Assembly (NCBI GenBank): GCA_964345695.1
Contig: CAYFSC010000100.1
Span: 1-11,368, forward strand
Direction of reading: 5' to 3'
DNA length: 11,368 nt
From: CAYFSC01 sp964345695
GTDB lineage: Bacteria; Bacteroidota; Rhodothermia; Rhodothermales; Salinibacteraceae
Shown here one piece after another: positions 1 to 6,914 of the stretch. The notes beneath the pieces were generated by a model. The model was not told the DNA's origin. It saw only the letters and a list, made by a program, of their open reading frames with translations, and did no database searches. How positions within the stretch are numbered: position 1 is the first letter of the stretch; every line of letters starts with the position of its first letter. A program made the translations under genes and the position numbers.

Positions 1-45
1 GGGTGCAACTTCGCAAGGGGGGCCTCGGTACCTGTTGCCGCGCTG

Positions 46-63
46 GGGCCTTTGGCCCTTTTT
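46..63 (+). terminator. Terminator-like hairpin in the leader of the S8 peptidase gene
   Basis: GGGCC (46-50) pairs with GGCCC (54-58) around a TTT loop and is followed at once by five T residues (59-63), the layout of a rho-independent terminator on the plus strand. The stem is short (5 bp, possibly one more weak pair). It most likely ends transcription of a gene left of the window. Because it lies only 26 nt before the ATG at 90 it could also act as a leader attenuator. It argues against using the GTG at position 3 as the start of the peptidase, since the hairpin would then lie inside the coding region. Confidence 0.5.
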
Positions 64-89
64 GTCTGACAGAACCTGTGGAGTGCCTC

Positions 90-1841
90 ATGTCCGCCGT
101 CCGTTCGCTTCTCGTTCTGCTCCTCGTCCTCGGCCTTGCGGGATGCGCGTCCTCGCAGCGGACCGCCCCCTCGTCGCCCGAGGACACGACGGCAGCAACC
201 GCCGACACCAGTCAGCGCCCCACGTCCGAAACATCCGAGGCCCGGGCCTCCGATGACGGCGCCCCGTCTGACAACGGCGCGTCGGACCCGGCGGAGGCCG
301 ACTCGGCCTCGGTGGCACGCGGCTCCTCGGAAGCGGCGCGCGACTGGTTTCACCGCGACACGTCGGCCCCCACGCCCGGCCTGAGCACCGACAAGGCCTA
401 CACCACCTTGCTGGCGAACCGGACGCCCAAACAGACCGTGACGGTGGCCATCATCGACTCGGGCATCGACATCCACCATGAAGACCTGCAGTCGGTGATC
501 TGGACCAACGAAGACGAGATCCCGGACAACGGCGTCGATGACGACCAAAACGGATACGTCGACGACATGCACGGCTGGAACTTCATCGGAGGGGGCGATG
601 GCGAGAATGTGGAGCACGACACATATGAGGTGACGCGCCTCTACCGGAAGCTTCACCAGCGCTTTGCCGACGTCGACTCGGCCCGCGTTCCCGCCTCAGA
701 GCGGGAGGCCTACGCGCGATACCAGCGCATTGAGGCCGAATTCAAGTCGGAGCGGAGGGAGACACGCTCCCAGCTTAAGAACGTGAAGACCGCCTACCAG
801 GCTGTACAGTCCGCTACGTCCACGCTCAAAGATCATCTCGGGGCCGACACGCTCACGCAGGACGCGGTGGCGAACGTGTCGTCGCCCGACCAGCGCGTGA
901 CGCGGGCACGAGATATTCTGATGTACTTCTACCGGCAGGGCCTCGCACCCTCCGACATTAAAGACTACCACGACCACCTGCAGAACCAGGTCGAGTACAA
1001 CTACAACCCCGACTTCGATCCGCGGTCCATCGTCGGGGACGACTACAGCGACAAGACGGAGCGCGTCTACGGCAACAACGATGTAATTGGGCCGGATGCC
1101 GATCACGGCACGCACGTGGCCGGGATCGTCGGCGCCGTGCGTGACAACGGCCGCGGGCTCGACGGTGTGGCCACCAGCGTGCGCCTGATGTCGGTGCGCG
1201 CTGTGCCCAACGGCGACGAGCGCGACAAGGACGTGGCCAACGCCATTCGCTATGCCGTGGACAACGGTGCCGACATCATCAACATGAGCTTCGGCAAGAG
1301 CTACTCGCCCCACAAGGAGGTGGTCGACGCCGCCGTGCAGTATGCCGACTCGATGGGCGTTCTGATGGTGCACGCGGCAGGCAACGACGGGGCCAACGTC
1401 GACTCGACGGACAACTACCCGACGCGCGTCTACGAGAACGACAGCCACGCCGATCTGTGGGTCGAGGTGGGCGCCTCCTCCTCACAGAACGGCAAGAAGC
1501 TGGCGGCGCCGTTCAGCAACTACGGTGCCGAGACGGTCGACGTGTTCGCCCCGGGTACGGGCATCTACTCCACAGTGCCCAACAACCGCTACAAGCGGAA
1601 CGGCGGAACGAGCATGGCCGCGCCGATGGTAACGGGCCTCGCCGCCCTCATCATGGCCTATCACCCCGACCTTCCGCCTGCTCAAGTCCGCAGCCTGATC
1701 CTCGACGGGGCCACGCCGTACGGCGAGACGCAGGTGACGGTGCCCGGCGGGTCACGCACCGTTCCGTTCTCGTCCCTTTCTCGCACCGGCGCCATTGTGA
1801 ACGCTTACACCGCCATTCAACGCGCCGCCCGGGTGAACTGA
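90..1841 (+). CDS. Secreted lipoprotein subtilisin-like serine protease (peptidase family S8)
   Basis: An exported endopeptidase of the subtilase family, 583 aa, predicted to be lipid-anchored and to act outside the cytoplasmic membrane. The ATG at 90 has a GGAG at 80-83 and begins a classic lipoprotein signal peptide (MSAVRSLLVLLL... ending LAGC, lipidated Cys19); a GTG at 3 is in frame but would put a non-signal leader before it. Residues 20-85 are a Ser/Thr/Asp/Ala-rich linker. The catalytic triad is visible: Asp123 (IIDSGID), His339 (DHGTHVAG) and Ser508 (GTSMAAP), with oxyanion Asn432 (AAGND). Residues 150-159 (DDDQNGYVDD) look like a calcium-binding loop. About 215 residues separate Asp and His, against about 30 in subtilisin; the insert (roughly 175-330) is largely helical and charged. 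No I9-type prodomain is apparent. The motif order and insert resemble Bacteroidota subtilases of the 'Novo-like' group. Family assignment is secure; substrate is unknown. Confidence 0.95.
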   Translation: MSAVRSLLVLLLVLGLAGCASSQRTAPSSPEDTTAATADTSQRPTSETSEARASDDGAPSDNGASDPAEADSASVARGSSEAARDWFHRDTSAPTPGLSTDKAYTTLLANRTPKQTVTVAIIDSGIDIHHEDLQSVIWTNEDEIPDNGVDDDQNGYVDDMHGWNFIGGGDGENVEHDTYEVTRLYRKLHQRFADVDSARVPASEREAYARYQRIEAEFKSERRETRSQLKNVKTAYQAVQSATSTLKDHLGADTLTQDAVANVSSPDQRVTRARDILMYFYRQGLAPSDIKDYHDHLQNQVEYNYNPDFDPRSIVGDDYSDKTERVYGNNDVIGPDADHGTHVAGIVGAVRDNGRGLDGVATSVRLMSVRAVPNGDERDKDVANAIRYAVDNGADIINMSFGKSYSPHKEVVDAAVQYADSMGVLMVHAAGNDGANVDSTDNYPTRVYENDSHADLWVEVGASSSQNGKKLAAPFSNYGAETVDVFAPGTGIYSTVPNNRYKRNGGTSMAAPMVTGLAALIMAYHPDLPPAQVRSLILDGATPYGETQVTVPGGSRTVPFSSLSRTGAIVNAYTAIQRAARVN

Positions 1842-2004
1842 GCGATTCGTGTCATTGGCGGCTCGCCCCGGGTCACTCGCTCCGGATTCTCGGGAGACGT
1901 CCTCAGTGCCCGATAGCGGAAGACAAGCCCTTCGATGTTCGGCGACCAAGCAAAGCCAACCGTGGTCTTGGAGGCTATCACTTGAGATGCCCTGCTGAAC
2001 ATGG

Positions 2005-2028
2005 AGCAGCATAACAAAATGTGCTGCT
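2005..2028. repeat. Inverted repeat (hairpin) in A/T-rich intergenic DNA
   Basis: AGCAGC (2005-2010) is the exact reverse complement of GCTGCT (2023-2028). Inner A-T and G-T pairing can extend the stem to 8 bp around an A-rich 8-nt loop. It lies about 165 nt past the stop of the protease gene. There is no T-run after either arm, so it is not a standard intrinsic terminator. Confidence 0.5.
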
Positions 2029-2034
2029 TATCTG

Positions 2035-2044
2035 CATGTACATG
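2035..2044. promoter_or_regulatory. Perfect 10-bp palindrome CATGTACATG
   Basis: The ten bases read the same on both strands, in a locally A/T-rich patch just after the hairpin. Such a site could bind a dimeric regulator, but no promoter or adjacent gene start makes this likely, and chance cannot be excluded. Confidence 0.25.
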
Positions 2045-2284
2045 TGTTCATTTTGGGCTCGATCCCGCCGAGCGCAACGAAGGCCGACGGTCATGCCTTT
2101 GCGGTGCACACGACCGCAGAGAGCAAAAACGAACCTGCACCCATCACGGCCACGCGGGACGACCTTCGGCCCGGCGATGACTCGAGCTGACGCCCGACTC
2201 ATCAAGGCCGGAACGGCTTCGTCTCAAGCGATGGCGCTGTGTATCACGTGAGGTCTCACACTCCAACCGTCGACCTGACTGCAC

Positions 2285-2665
2285 TTAGCAGGTGGAATGG
2301 AAGAGTCCCCCGACGGACTCGCCCTGCTTTTGGAGTTCGTTGTAGCGGTCGACCGCGGCCTCGGTCTGCAGGACGTGGACATCGATGCCCTTTCCCTCCA
2401 GCATCTGCAGGGTTTCGGGCTTGACCTGCAGCCGCTCGTTCATCCCCTTGGCAAGGACCACGACGCGGGCGCCGTGGTCGAGCAGCTCCTCGACGTCCGC
2501 CGGCTGAATGCCCGGCACGTGACTCGTTCCGGTCTCGTTCCAGTCCCAGGCCCGGGCGCCGCCGGGATACAGTTTGGCGTCTTTGAACGACTGCGCCCCG
2601 TCGTCCACCTCGAGGCGCCCCCAGGAGACGTGATCGATGTGTGGCGATTGGGGGGTCGTAGACAT
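2285..2665 (-). CDS. Mth938-fold protein (DUF498 / AAMDC family)
   Basis: A small cytoplasmic protein of 126 aa, close to the usual length of this single-domain family. Residues 9-126 cover the whole fold. Recognisable family features are HVSWGRLEV (12-20), FKDAKLYPGGARAWDWNETG (27-46), a central VVVLAKGMNERL strand-turn (68-79), and the closing GGLFHSTC (119-126) ending in cysteine. Relatives include archaeal MTH938, human AAMDC and the complex I assembly factor NDUFAF3; no enzymatic activity is established for bacterial members. The ATG at 2665 is chosen because homologous sequence starts soon after it; an in-frame TTG at 2689 would add eight residues. No clear Shine-Dalgarno is seen. It lies 111 nt downstream of the GAF/GGDEF-like gene on the same strand and may be co-transcribed with it. 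Family call firm, role unknown. Confidence 0.85.
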   Translation of the reverse strand: MSTTPQSPHIDHVSWGRLEVDDGAQSFKDAKLYPGGARAWDWNETGTSHVPGIQPADVEELLDHGARVVVLAKGMNERLQVKPETLQMLEGKGIDVHVLQTEAAVDRYNELQKQGESVGGLFHSTC

Positions 2666-2776
2666 GGCAGCCGATGCGTTGGTGCACAAGAATCCGCTGA
2701 TGCCTTCTGTAAACGGCCGTGGCGGGCAGAACGATTCCTGGACTTCGCCCGCGGCTCCCGGAAACGAGCGCTGTCG

Positions 2777-4300
2777 CTACTCGGCGATGGTACAGGCGCC
2801 CGTCTTGTACGACTCCCTCAGCGCCTCAGTGGCATCGGCGCGGAGCGACTCGGGGTCGTGGCGAGCGTCGCGCACGGCCACGCCGATGCTTACGCCGCCT
2901 TCCAGGATGCCGGTTTCGCTTCGCATCGTCTCCTGCAGGTCGGCCGCAAAGGGCTCCACCGCATCGGCATCGCCGCGGTAGAAGACGCCGTAGGTTAGTT
3001 CGCCGAAGCGAACGACCCGGCTGGAGGCAGCAAGCTCGTCGAGGCGCTGTGCAAACCGGGCCTCGGCGTCCTCCACCGCCGCCTCGCCCTCTCGGGCAAT
3101 GGCTTCGGCCCGGTTGAGATGCACGAGGAGAAGGGAGAGCGGATCGTCGGCCGCGTCGGTGGCCTCCATCTCCTCGGCGATGATTTCGGTGCGCGGGCGC
3201 GGACCGGAATCGTCGGTCGACGTCGTGTCTTCTTCCGTCTTCGTCTCGGTGGGCGCGGCCTCCGCGGCCCGCTTCTCAAGCGCGAGCGACAGGGTATCAG
3301 CAAAGCGCTTCAGGAGGGCTCCTGCCCGCTTGGTGTCCAGGTCAACGTCGCCCGTGCTGTCGGCAAGCAGGAAGTGCACGGCCGGCTGCCCTGACACCGC
3401 CACCGGGGCAAGCGCAACGTGGTCGATGGGCGGCGGATGGCGATAGTAGCCCAGGTAGGACGAGACGACGTCCGGGCGGTCGAGCGGCCGAATGGTGATG
3501 GGCTCCTCCATCATCTGCGGCGTCAGCAGCGGATTCTTTGTTTCGAAGGTGCCGCGGCGCTGGACGTCGTTCTCGGTGCTGGCAATGGCGCGGATGTCGT
3601 ACTTGAGCGCCACGTCGTCCTGAACGAGAAAGCAAACCGTATGGGCGTCCAGCGCAGCACGGAGCGCTTCGACGTATGGCGTCAGCAGCGGATCGTGGGC
3701 CTCTTCGGGCGCTGATGGGGGCGCTCCGTTCGTCGCGGTCTTGGCCGGAGGCGCGTCCGGGTTGGAGGCCGCCTCGGCCTCTTCAGGGGGGCGCTCGGCC
3801 TCGGGATCGTCGGCCGTGTCCGCTGCCTCGTCGTCTGTGTCGGAGGATTCCGCCGCGGAGGATTGCGCCGTCGTCGATGCACCGTCGGCGGCAGGCGCCT
3901 TCCCCTCCGGCACGGCCTCTGACGACGCGCGGTCCGGCGCTGGGTCCGATCCCGTCTCGCCCTCCTCCGGCGACGGCGGGGACGTCGTCTCTTTCGCCTC
4001 GGACGCGGCCTCCTGTGGGCGCACGTCAACGATGCCGAAGTCTTCGAGCGACTCCTCGCGCGGTCCCGTGGACGTCCGGTCGCCCCCTCCTGGCGGCTCC
4101 GTGCGCCGCCCGCCGGTGCTGCCCGACCGGGAGCGGCGTTGCCGCTGCTGCGCGCCATAGGACGTCCACAGGCGCCGTGCTATCAGGGCCAGCGCCCCGG
4201 CCAGCGGCACCGTAGCCGCGGCGTAGAGCCACGGTCGTTGCAGCACGAACCCAAGGACGGCGACCAGAATGGCGAGGAGAAAGAGCAAAACGCGAATCAT
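2777..4300 (-). CDS. Membrane-anchored GAF and degenerate GGDEF (pseudo-cyclase) protein
   Basis: A 507-aa protein with two N-terminal membrane helices (about 3-19 and 24-42), a long acidic Ser/Pro/Glu linker (about 46-205), a GAF-like domain (about 207-345), a second short linker, and a C-terminal GGDEF-like domain (about 370-505). The last domain keeps the fold pattern PLSLLLVHLN, RFGELTYGVF, GGVSIGVAV and the closing ADATEALRESYKTG. The signature GGDEF is GELTY (433-437). The two metal-binding Asp positions of the first strand are His394 and Asn396, and the RxxD inhibitory site is absent. It should therefore not make cyclic di-GMP and more likely acts as a sensor or binding scaffold. The ATG at 4300 is preferred to an in-frame TTG at 4342 because the promoter at 4347-4377 predicts transcription starting near 4342, and because the first membrane helix follows directly. 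The GAF ligand is unknown. The GAF call is less certain than the GGDEF-like call. Confidence 0.75.
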   Translation of the reverse strand: MIRVLLFLLAILVAVLGFVLQRPWLYAAATVPLAGALALIARRLWTSYGAQQRQRRSRSGSTGGRRTEPPGGGDRTSTGPREESLEDFGIVDVRPQEAASEAKETTSPPSPEEGETGSDPAPDRASSEAVPEGKAPAADGASTTAQSSAAESSDTDDEAADTADDPEAERPPEEAEAASNPDAPPAKTATNGAPPSAPEEAHDPLLTPYVEALRAALDAHTVCFLVQDDVALKYDIRAIASTENDVQRRGTFETKNPLLTPQMMEEPITIRPLDRPDVVSSYLGYYRHPPPIDHVALAPVAVSGQPAVHFLLADSTGDVDLDTKRAGALLKRFADTLSLALEKRAAEAAPTETKTEEDTTSTDDSGPRPRTEIIAEEMEATDAADDPLSLLLVHLNRAEAIAREGEAAVEDAEARFAQRLDELAASSRVVRFGELTYGVFYRGDADAVEPFAADLQETMRSETGILEGGVSIGVAVRDARHDPESLRADATEALRESYKTGACTIAE

Positions 4301-4346
4301 GCGCTGAGCACCGAGTACGCGTGGGAGCGACGGGAGGATCAAGCTT

Positions 4347-4377
4347 CAAATCTACTCGCAGCCCCCGGCAATGTCAA
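4347..4377 (-). promoter_or_regulatory. Promoter of the GAF/GGDEF-like gene
   Basis: On the minus strand a perfect TTGACA (4377-4372) is followed by a 17-bp spacer and TAGATTTG (4354-4347). The latter fits both a weak sigma-70 -10 box (TAGATT) and the Bacteroidetes TAnnTTTG -7 consensus. Transcription would begin near 4342, about 42 nt before the ATG at 4300. This indicates that the gene is transcribed independently of the esterase gene just upstream and settles the choice of its start codon. Confidence 0.65.
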
Positions 4378-4429
4378 CGTGCCGACGTCGGTTTCTGAAA
4401 AGGATCGACCGCCCGATTACGGCCGACCG

Positions 4430-4444
4430 GACCGGCTGCCGGTC
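4430..4444 (-). terminator. Short hairpin touching the stop codon of the esterase gene
   Basis: GACCGG (4430-4435) and CCGGTC (4439-4444) form a 6-bp GC-rich stem with a 3-nt loop, overlapping the first base of the minus-strand cta stop triplet. No U-run follows directly on the minus strand. A TTTTC lies about 30 nt further on. It may mark or stabilise the transcript end, but it is not a textbook intrinsic terminator. Confidence 0.25.
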
Positions 4445-5958
4445 TACGAGTCGCCTCGAGGCGGCTTCGGGACGCGGAACTGCAGGTTGGAATCCTCCGG
4501 GAGCTGCACCGGCGAGAAGGTCTGCGGGGACGACGGCTTCAGATACGCCTTGAAAAAAGACCGGGTGGATGTGTTCAGAAGACGGAGCATGCGCGTCCCG
4601 GGAATGGAGCCGAGCACATGCATCAGGCGAAACAGGGGCGAGACGACGGAGAAGTCGCTGAAGTTGTAATGGCGACTGTTCGCCACTGTCAGCGCGTAAA
4701 CGCTGCCCGAGAGGGCGCCGTACACCGGTGCATTGCGGCCCGCGTGCGGCTCGCTGTACATGAAGAGCGTCGGGGCGGCGTCTCCATTCGAGGGCGGCAC
4801 CGTCAGCGATGCACGGTCTGGGCCCTGCAGGCCGTCCAGGTTCATGCTCGCATCGCACCGGCGATCAAGCTGGCAGGCCCGCACGGCCGCTGCGCCGCCG
4901 AAGGACATGCCAAAAAATCCGACGCGCGTGGGATCGACCACGGATGCGGAAAGCGGCGAGGAGGCGTGCAGCCCGCGCAGGACCCGGTCGAGGACGAACT
5001 GAATATCGCGGGTCCAGAGCGGAAGACTGCGCGTGGCAATCACGGACCGCATCTTGCGGAACAGGGCCCGGCGGTGCGACAGGTCGTCGCTCTGCCGGAA
5101 GCGCCGATAGAGCGGCTTCAGGCCTTCGCCGTACGCCTCCTGGATTCGGTCGATGTCGAATGTCACCGTCCGCCCGTCCGGGTACAGGGTCGCCAGCGCC
5201 TCGTGAGTATGGCTGATGCCGATCACCACGTAGCCGTGACTGGCCAGATCTTCCATCTGCGCCGTGTTCTGCGTGACGAATCCCAGCCCGTAGCCGTGGG
5301 AGAACACGAGGACCGGGTACGGCGCCGCTGCCGATGCAACGGGCACCCCGGCCCACGAATGCGTGCGCACAAGCGACAGATGGTTGAACACGAACCGGGG
5401 AATGTCGAGGTAGTGAGCCAGGGCCTTCCCGAGCGCTGCATGCTCGGTATATCGCTCGCGACGCGTGTGGACGGAGTCTGGAGCCGGGTACCATGCCTGC
5501 ACGACGACCTCACGGTGATCGGTGGACGGGTCGGCGAAGGGGTCCTTCCGCGAGCTATCGACGAGCGCCACAGTGGTCGTGCCTACTGCGTGCGGACCGC
5601 TGGGCGTGGGAAGATGGAAGACCGGGAAGAGCAGAGCCGCGGTGGCACTCCCCACGATGGCCAGGCCCCCGATTCCCAGGCTCAGTGCACGTGCCCACCA
5701 CACCAGGCGACGCGGTACCCGTGGTCTCAGCGGGCGCGCTTCCGCGGCGTTCCATTGCACCACCCGCACGACGGCCAGCACGATGACGGTCCCGTACGCC
5801 GGCGCCATCTGCCACCGGATGCCCTCCACAAGCCCGTGCGTCACGGCGAGCGCAACGCCCGCAACCGTAGCGCTGTACGCCCACGGCCTCGTGCGCTGCA
5901 CAGACAGCCCGAGAGCGGCGCCGAGCGCGAGCAAGAAGGCTCCTTCAAGCGGACGCAT
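4444..5958 (-). CDS. Membrane-anchored alpha/beta hydrolase of the PAF-acetylhydrolase type
   Basis: A 504-aa esterase/lipase. The N-terminal about 115 residues hold four predicted membrane helices (about 5-20, 27-45, 53-68, 88-113). The rest is an alpha/beta hydrolase resembling platelet-activating-factor acetylhydrolase (group VII phospholipase A2). Visible motifs are the oxyanion FSHGYG (219-224), nucleophile Ser352 in GMSFG, Asp375 (MNLDG) and His430 (SRHYNFSD). The Ser-Asp and Asp-His spacings (23 and 55) equal those of the human plasma enzyme (Ser273, Asp296, His351). Family members release short or oxidised acyl chains from phospholipids, but bacterial members vary, so substrate is inferred only. 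The membrane anchor would place the catalytic domain at the membrane surface; which side I cannot tell. The ATG at 5958 is the most upstream start in frame; no Shine-Dalgarno is visible. It is divergent from the lipoprotein gene at 6169. Confidence 0.88.
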   Translation of the reverse strand: MRPLEGAFLLALGAALGLSVQRTRPWAYSATVAGVALAVTHGLVEGIRWQMAPAYGTVIVLAVVRVVQWNAAEARPLRPRVPRRLVWWARALSLGIGGLAIVGSATAALLFPVFHLPTPSGPHAVGTTTVALVDSSRKDPFADPSTDHREVVVQAWYPAPDSVHTRRERYTEHAALGKALAHYLDIPRFVFNHLSLVRTHSWAGVPVASAAAPYPVLVFSHGYGLGFVTQNTAQMEDLASHGYVVIGISHTHEALATLYPDGRTVTFDIDRIQEAYGEGLKPLYRRFRQSDDLSHRRALFRKMRSVIATRSLPLWTRDIQFVLDRVLRGLHASSPLSASVVDPTRVGFFGMSFGGAAAVRACQLDRRCDASMNLDGLQGPDRASLTVPPSNGDAAPTLFMYSEPHAGRNAPVYGALSGSVYALTVANSRHYNFSDFSVVSPLFRLMHVLGSIPGTRMLRLLNTSTRSFFKAYLKPSSPQTFSPVQLPEDSNLQFRVPKPPRGDS

Positions 5959-6168
5959 GGATGACGAGTGGGCGAATCGAGTCGTTCGTTCCAGTTGCGT
6001 TGGGCGTGCCTGTCCTGTTCGTGCCTCTTTCTGCTAGAACGTTGCACGTCCCTTCGCTCCCGCGCATCGGGCGGGAACAAGCCGTCCATTTCGGATTTAT
6101 CCGGTCGACCTTACCGGTCGACGGTTTCTCCTGTCCCCCATCTCCATCTCCAGTGCATTCGCGACGCC
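5959..6168. other. Divergent intergenic region between esterase and lipoprotein genes
   Basis: These 210 bp must carry the promoters of both flanking genes, but no box pair convinces me on either strand. Structures seen are a hairpin TCCCGC (6058-6063) / GCGGGA (6071-6076), a short inverted repeat CGGAT/ATCCG near 6090-6102, a direct repeat of CCGGTCGAC at 6101-6122, and a pyrimidine-rich tract (about 6125-6151) ahead of the lipoprotein start. Confidence 0.5.
6101..6122. repeat. Direct repeat CCGGTCGAC x2, possible operator
   Basis: CCGGTCGAC occurs at 6101-6109 and again at 6114-6122, a 13-bp period. The first copy sits in the palindrome GGTCGACC (6103-6110). The site lies 47 nt upstream of the lipoprotein ATG and 143 nt upstream of the divergent esterase start, where an operator could influence either gene. 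No regulator gene is adjacent. Confidence 0.3.
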
Positions 6169-6903
6169 ATGCTTCGCCCCCTCCGTTTTTCCGCGTGTCT
6201 TTTCGTTTCCCTACTGACTGTCACCGCTTTCTTGGTCGCCTGCGACGCATCCGGCCCTGACGACCCACCGGAGCCGCGCTTCGAGGCAGAAATCACCGGT
6301 GCAATCCAGAAGACCCTGCGCGGGCCGGCCGGTCTCGCCAGCGGGACCGAAGCAGGCGATGCCTTCGCCGGCCTCTTTGGCGTGCTGCCTCCGGCCACCG
6401 ACTCGCTGATCCTTCCCCTCCCCGACAGCCTCGATGAGGCGCCGCTCGACTCACTGCGTCCCTCGGGCACGATCCTGTTCCTGCGCGACGAAGACGCCAG
6501 CCCGTTCGGAAGCGGCATCAGTGTTTTCATTCGCGGCGACGGTCCGCCGGCGCCCGGCACGTACGCGTTCCAGACCTTTGCCCTGGGGCCGGATGCTCTG
6601 CCGCTGCGCCGTCCGGCGGTCGAGGCCTTTGCCAGCTACACCGAGTTGGAGGACGACACCTTCCGCATCGCACCGGCCGCGCAGGGCTCCGTCACCGTTG
6701 AAGCGTCCGGCGCAGACCTGCTGCGCGGCCGCTTCGCGTTTGCGACGCTCCTGGCGCTCGAACTGCGAGCCCCAGTGCCGGGCGACACGACCTTTGCGGG
6801 CCTCCTCGAGCCGCAGCCGTTCCAGACCTCCATCGCAGGGACCTTCACCGCCACCCGCGCCGCCGCTGCCTTCCCATTGCTGCTGGACTCGATGGCCCGA
6901 TAG
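6169..6903 (+). CDS. Small lipoprotein of unknown function
   Basis: A 244-aa exported lipoprotein I do not recognise. The ATG at 6169 starts a standard signal peptide with a lipobox FLVAC, lipidated Cys25. An in-frame start at 5968 would bury the signal peptide 67 residues inside the protein. The mature part alternates short hydrophobic stretches with acidic and proline-rich turns, consistent with a beta-sandwich. Patterns such as GSVTVEASGADLLRGRFAF and TSIAGTFTATRA recall lipoproteins of Bacteroidota that carry a repeated 'G-x-F' beta motif, but the similarity is only impressionistic. Asp follows the lipidated Cys, which in E. coli favours inner-membrane retention; sorting rules differ in this phylum. 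It ends only 11 bp from the end of the convergent SPFH gene, so its transcript probably runs into antisense of that gene. Confidence 0.8.
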   Translation: MLRPLRFSACLFVSLLTVTAFLVACDASGPDDPPEPRFEAEITGAIQKTLRGPAGLASGTEAGDAFAGLFGVLPPATDSLILPLPDSLDEAPLDSLRPSGTILFLRDEDASPFGSGISVFIRGDGPPAPGTYAFQTFALGPDALPLRRPAVEAFASYTELEDDTFRIAPAAQGSVTVEASGADLLRGRFAFATLLALELRAPVPGDTTFAGLLEPQPFQTSIAGTFTATRAAAAFPLLLDSMAR

Positions 6904-6914
6904 CCCCCGCTACG

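Larger units (their letters stand above)
1842..2284. other. Gene-free convergent intergenic stretch with hairpin and palindrome
   Basis: This stretch separates two convergent genes and has no reading frame I can support. Short open frames exist on both strands but match no family I recognise. It is visibly richer in A/T around 2011-2055 than its surroundings. That part holds an inverted repeat (AGCAGC 2005-2010 with GCTGCT 2023-2028) and a perfect palindrome CATGTACATG (2035-2044). Another short inverted repeat, GTGAG/CTCAC, lies at 2248-2259 and contains part of a CACGTG. No convincing rho-independent terminator for either flanking gene is seen. It could be the decayed remains of a former gene, but I cannot show this. 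Confidence 0.6.

Noticed and set aside
3..89. Extension of the S8 peptidase to a GTG at position 3
   Set aside because: It would place 29 residues before a perfect lipoprotein signal peptide and run coding sequence through a terminator-like hairpin; the ATG at 90 has a GGAG at the right distance.
696..1448. 250-codon open frame antisense to the protease gene
   Set aside because: It lies wholly over conserved S8 coding sequence, is rich in Val/His/Arg as expected of a complementary frame in GC-rich DNA, and matches no family.
1817..2017. Short minus-strand open frame at the end of the protease gene
   Set aside because: Its composition looks almost protein-like, but it begins with TTG, overlaps the protease by 25 bp, has no ribosome site and resembles nothing I know.
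2021..2251. Short plus-strand open frame, possible transposase remnant
   Set aside because: No catalytic motif or terminal inverted repeats with target duplication could be identified, so there is no basis for calling an insertion sequence.
4301..4342. TTG start at 4342 for the GAF/GGDEF-like gene
   Set aside because: The predicted transcription start lies at about the same base, and the ATG at 4300 opens directly into the membrane helix.
4618..5964. 448-codon plus-strand open frame opposite the esterase
   Set aside because: The minus-strand frame has an intact catalytic triad with family-specific spacing; the opposite frame is Arg/His-rich shadow sequence.
5968..6168. Upstream extension of the lipoprotein gene
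   Set aside because: It would hide the signal peptide 67 residues inside the protein and has no domain of its own.
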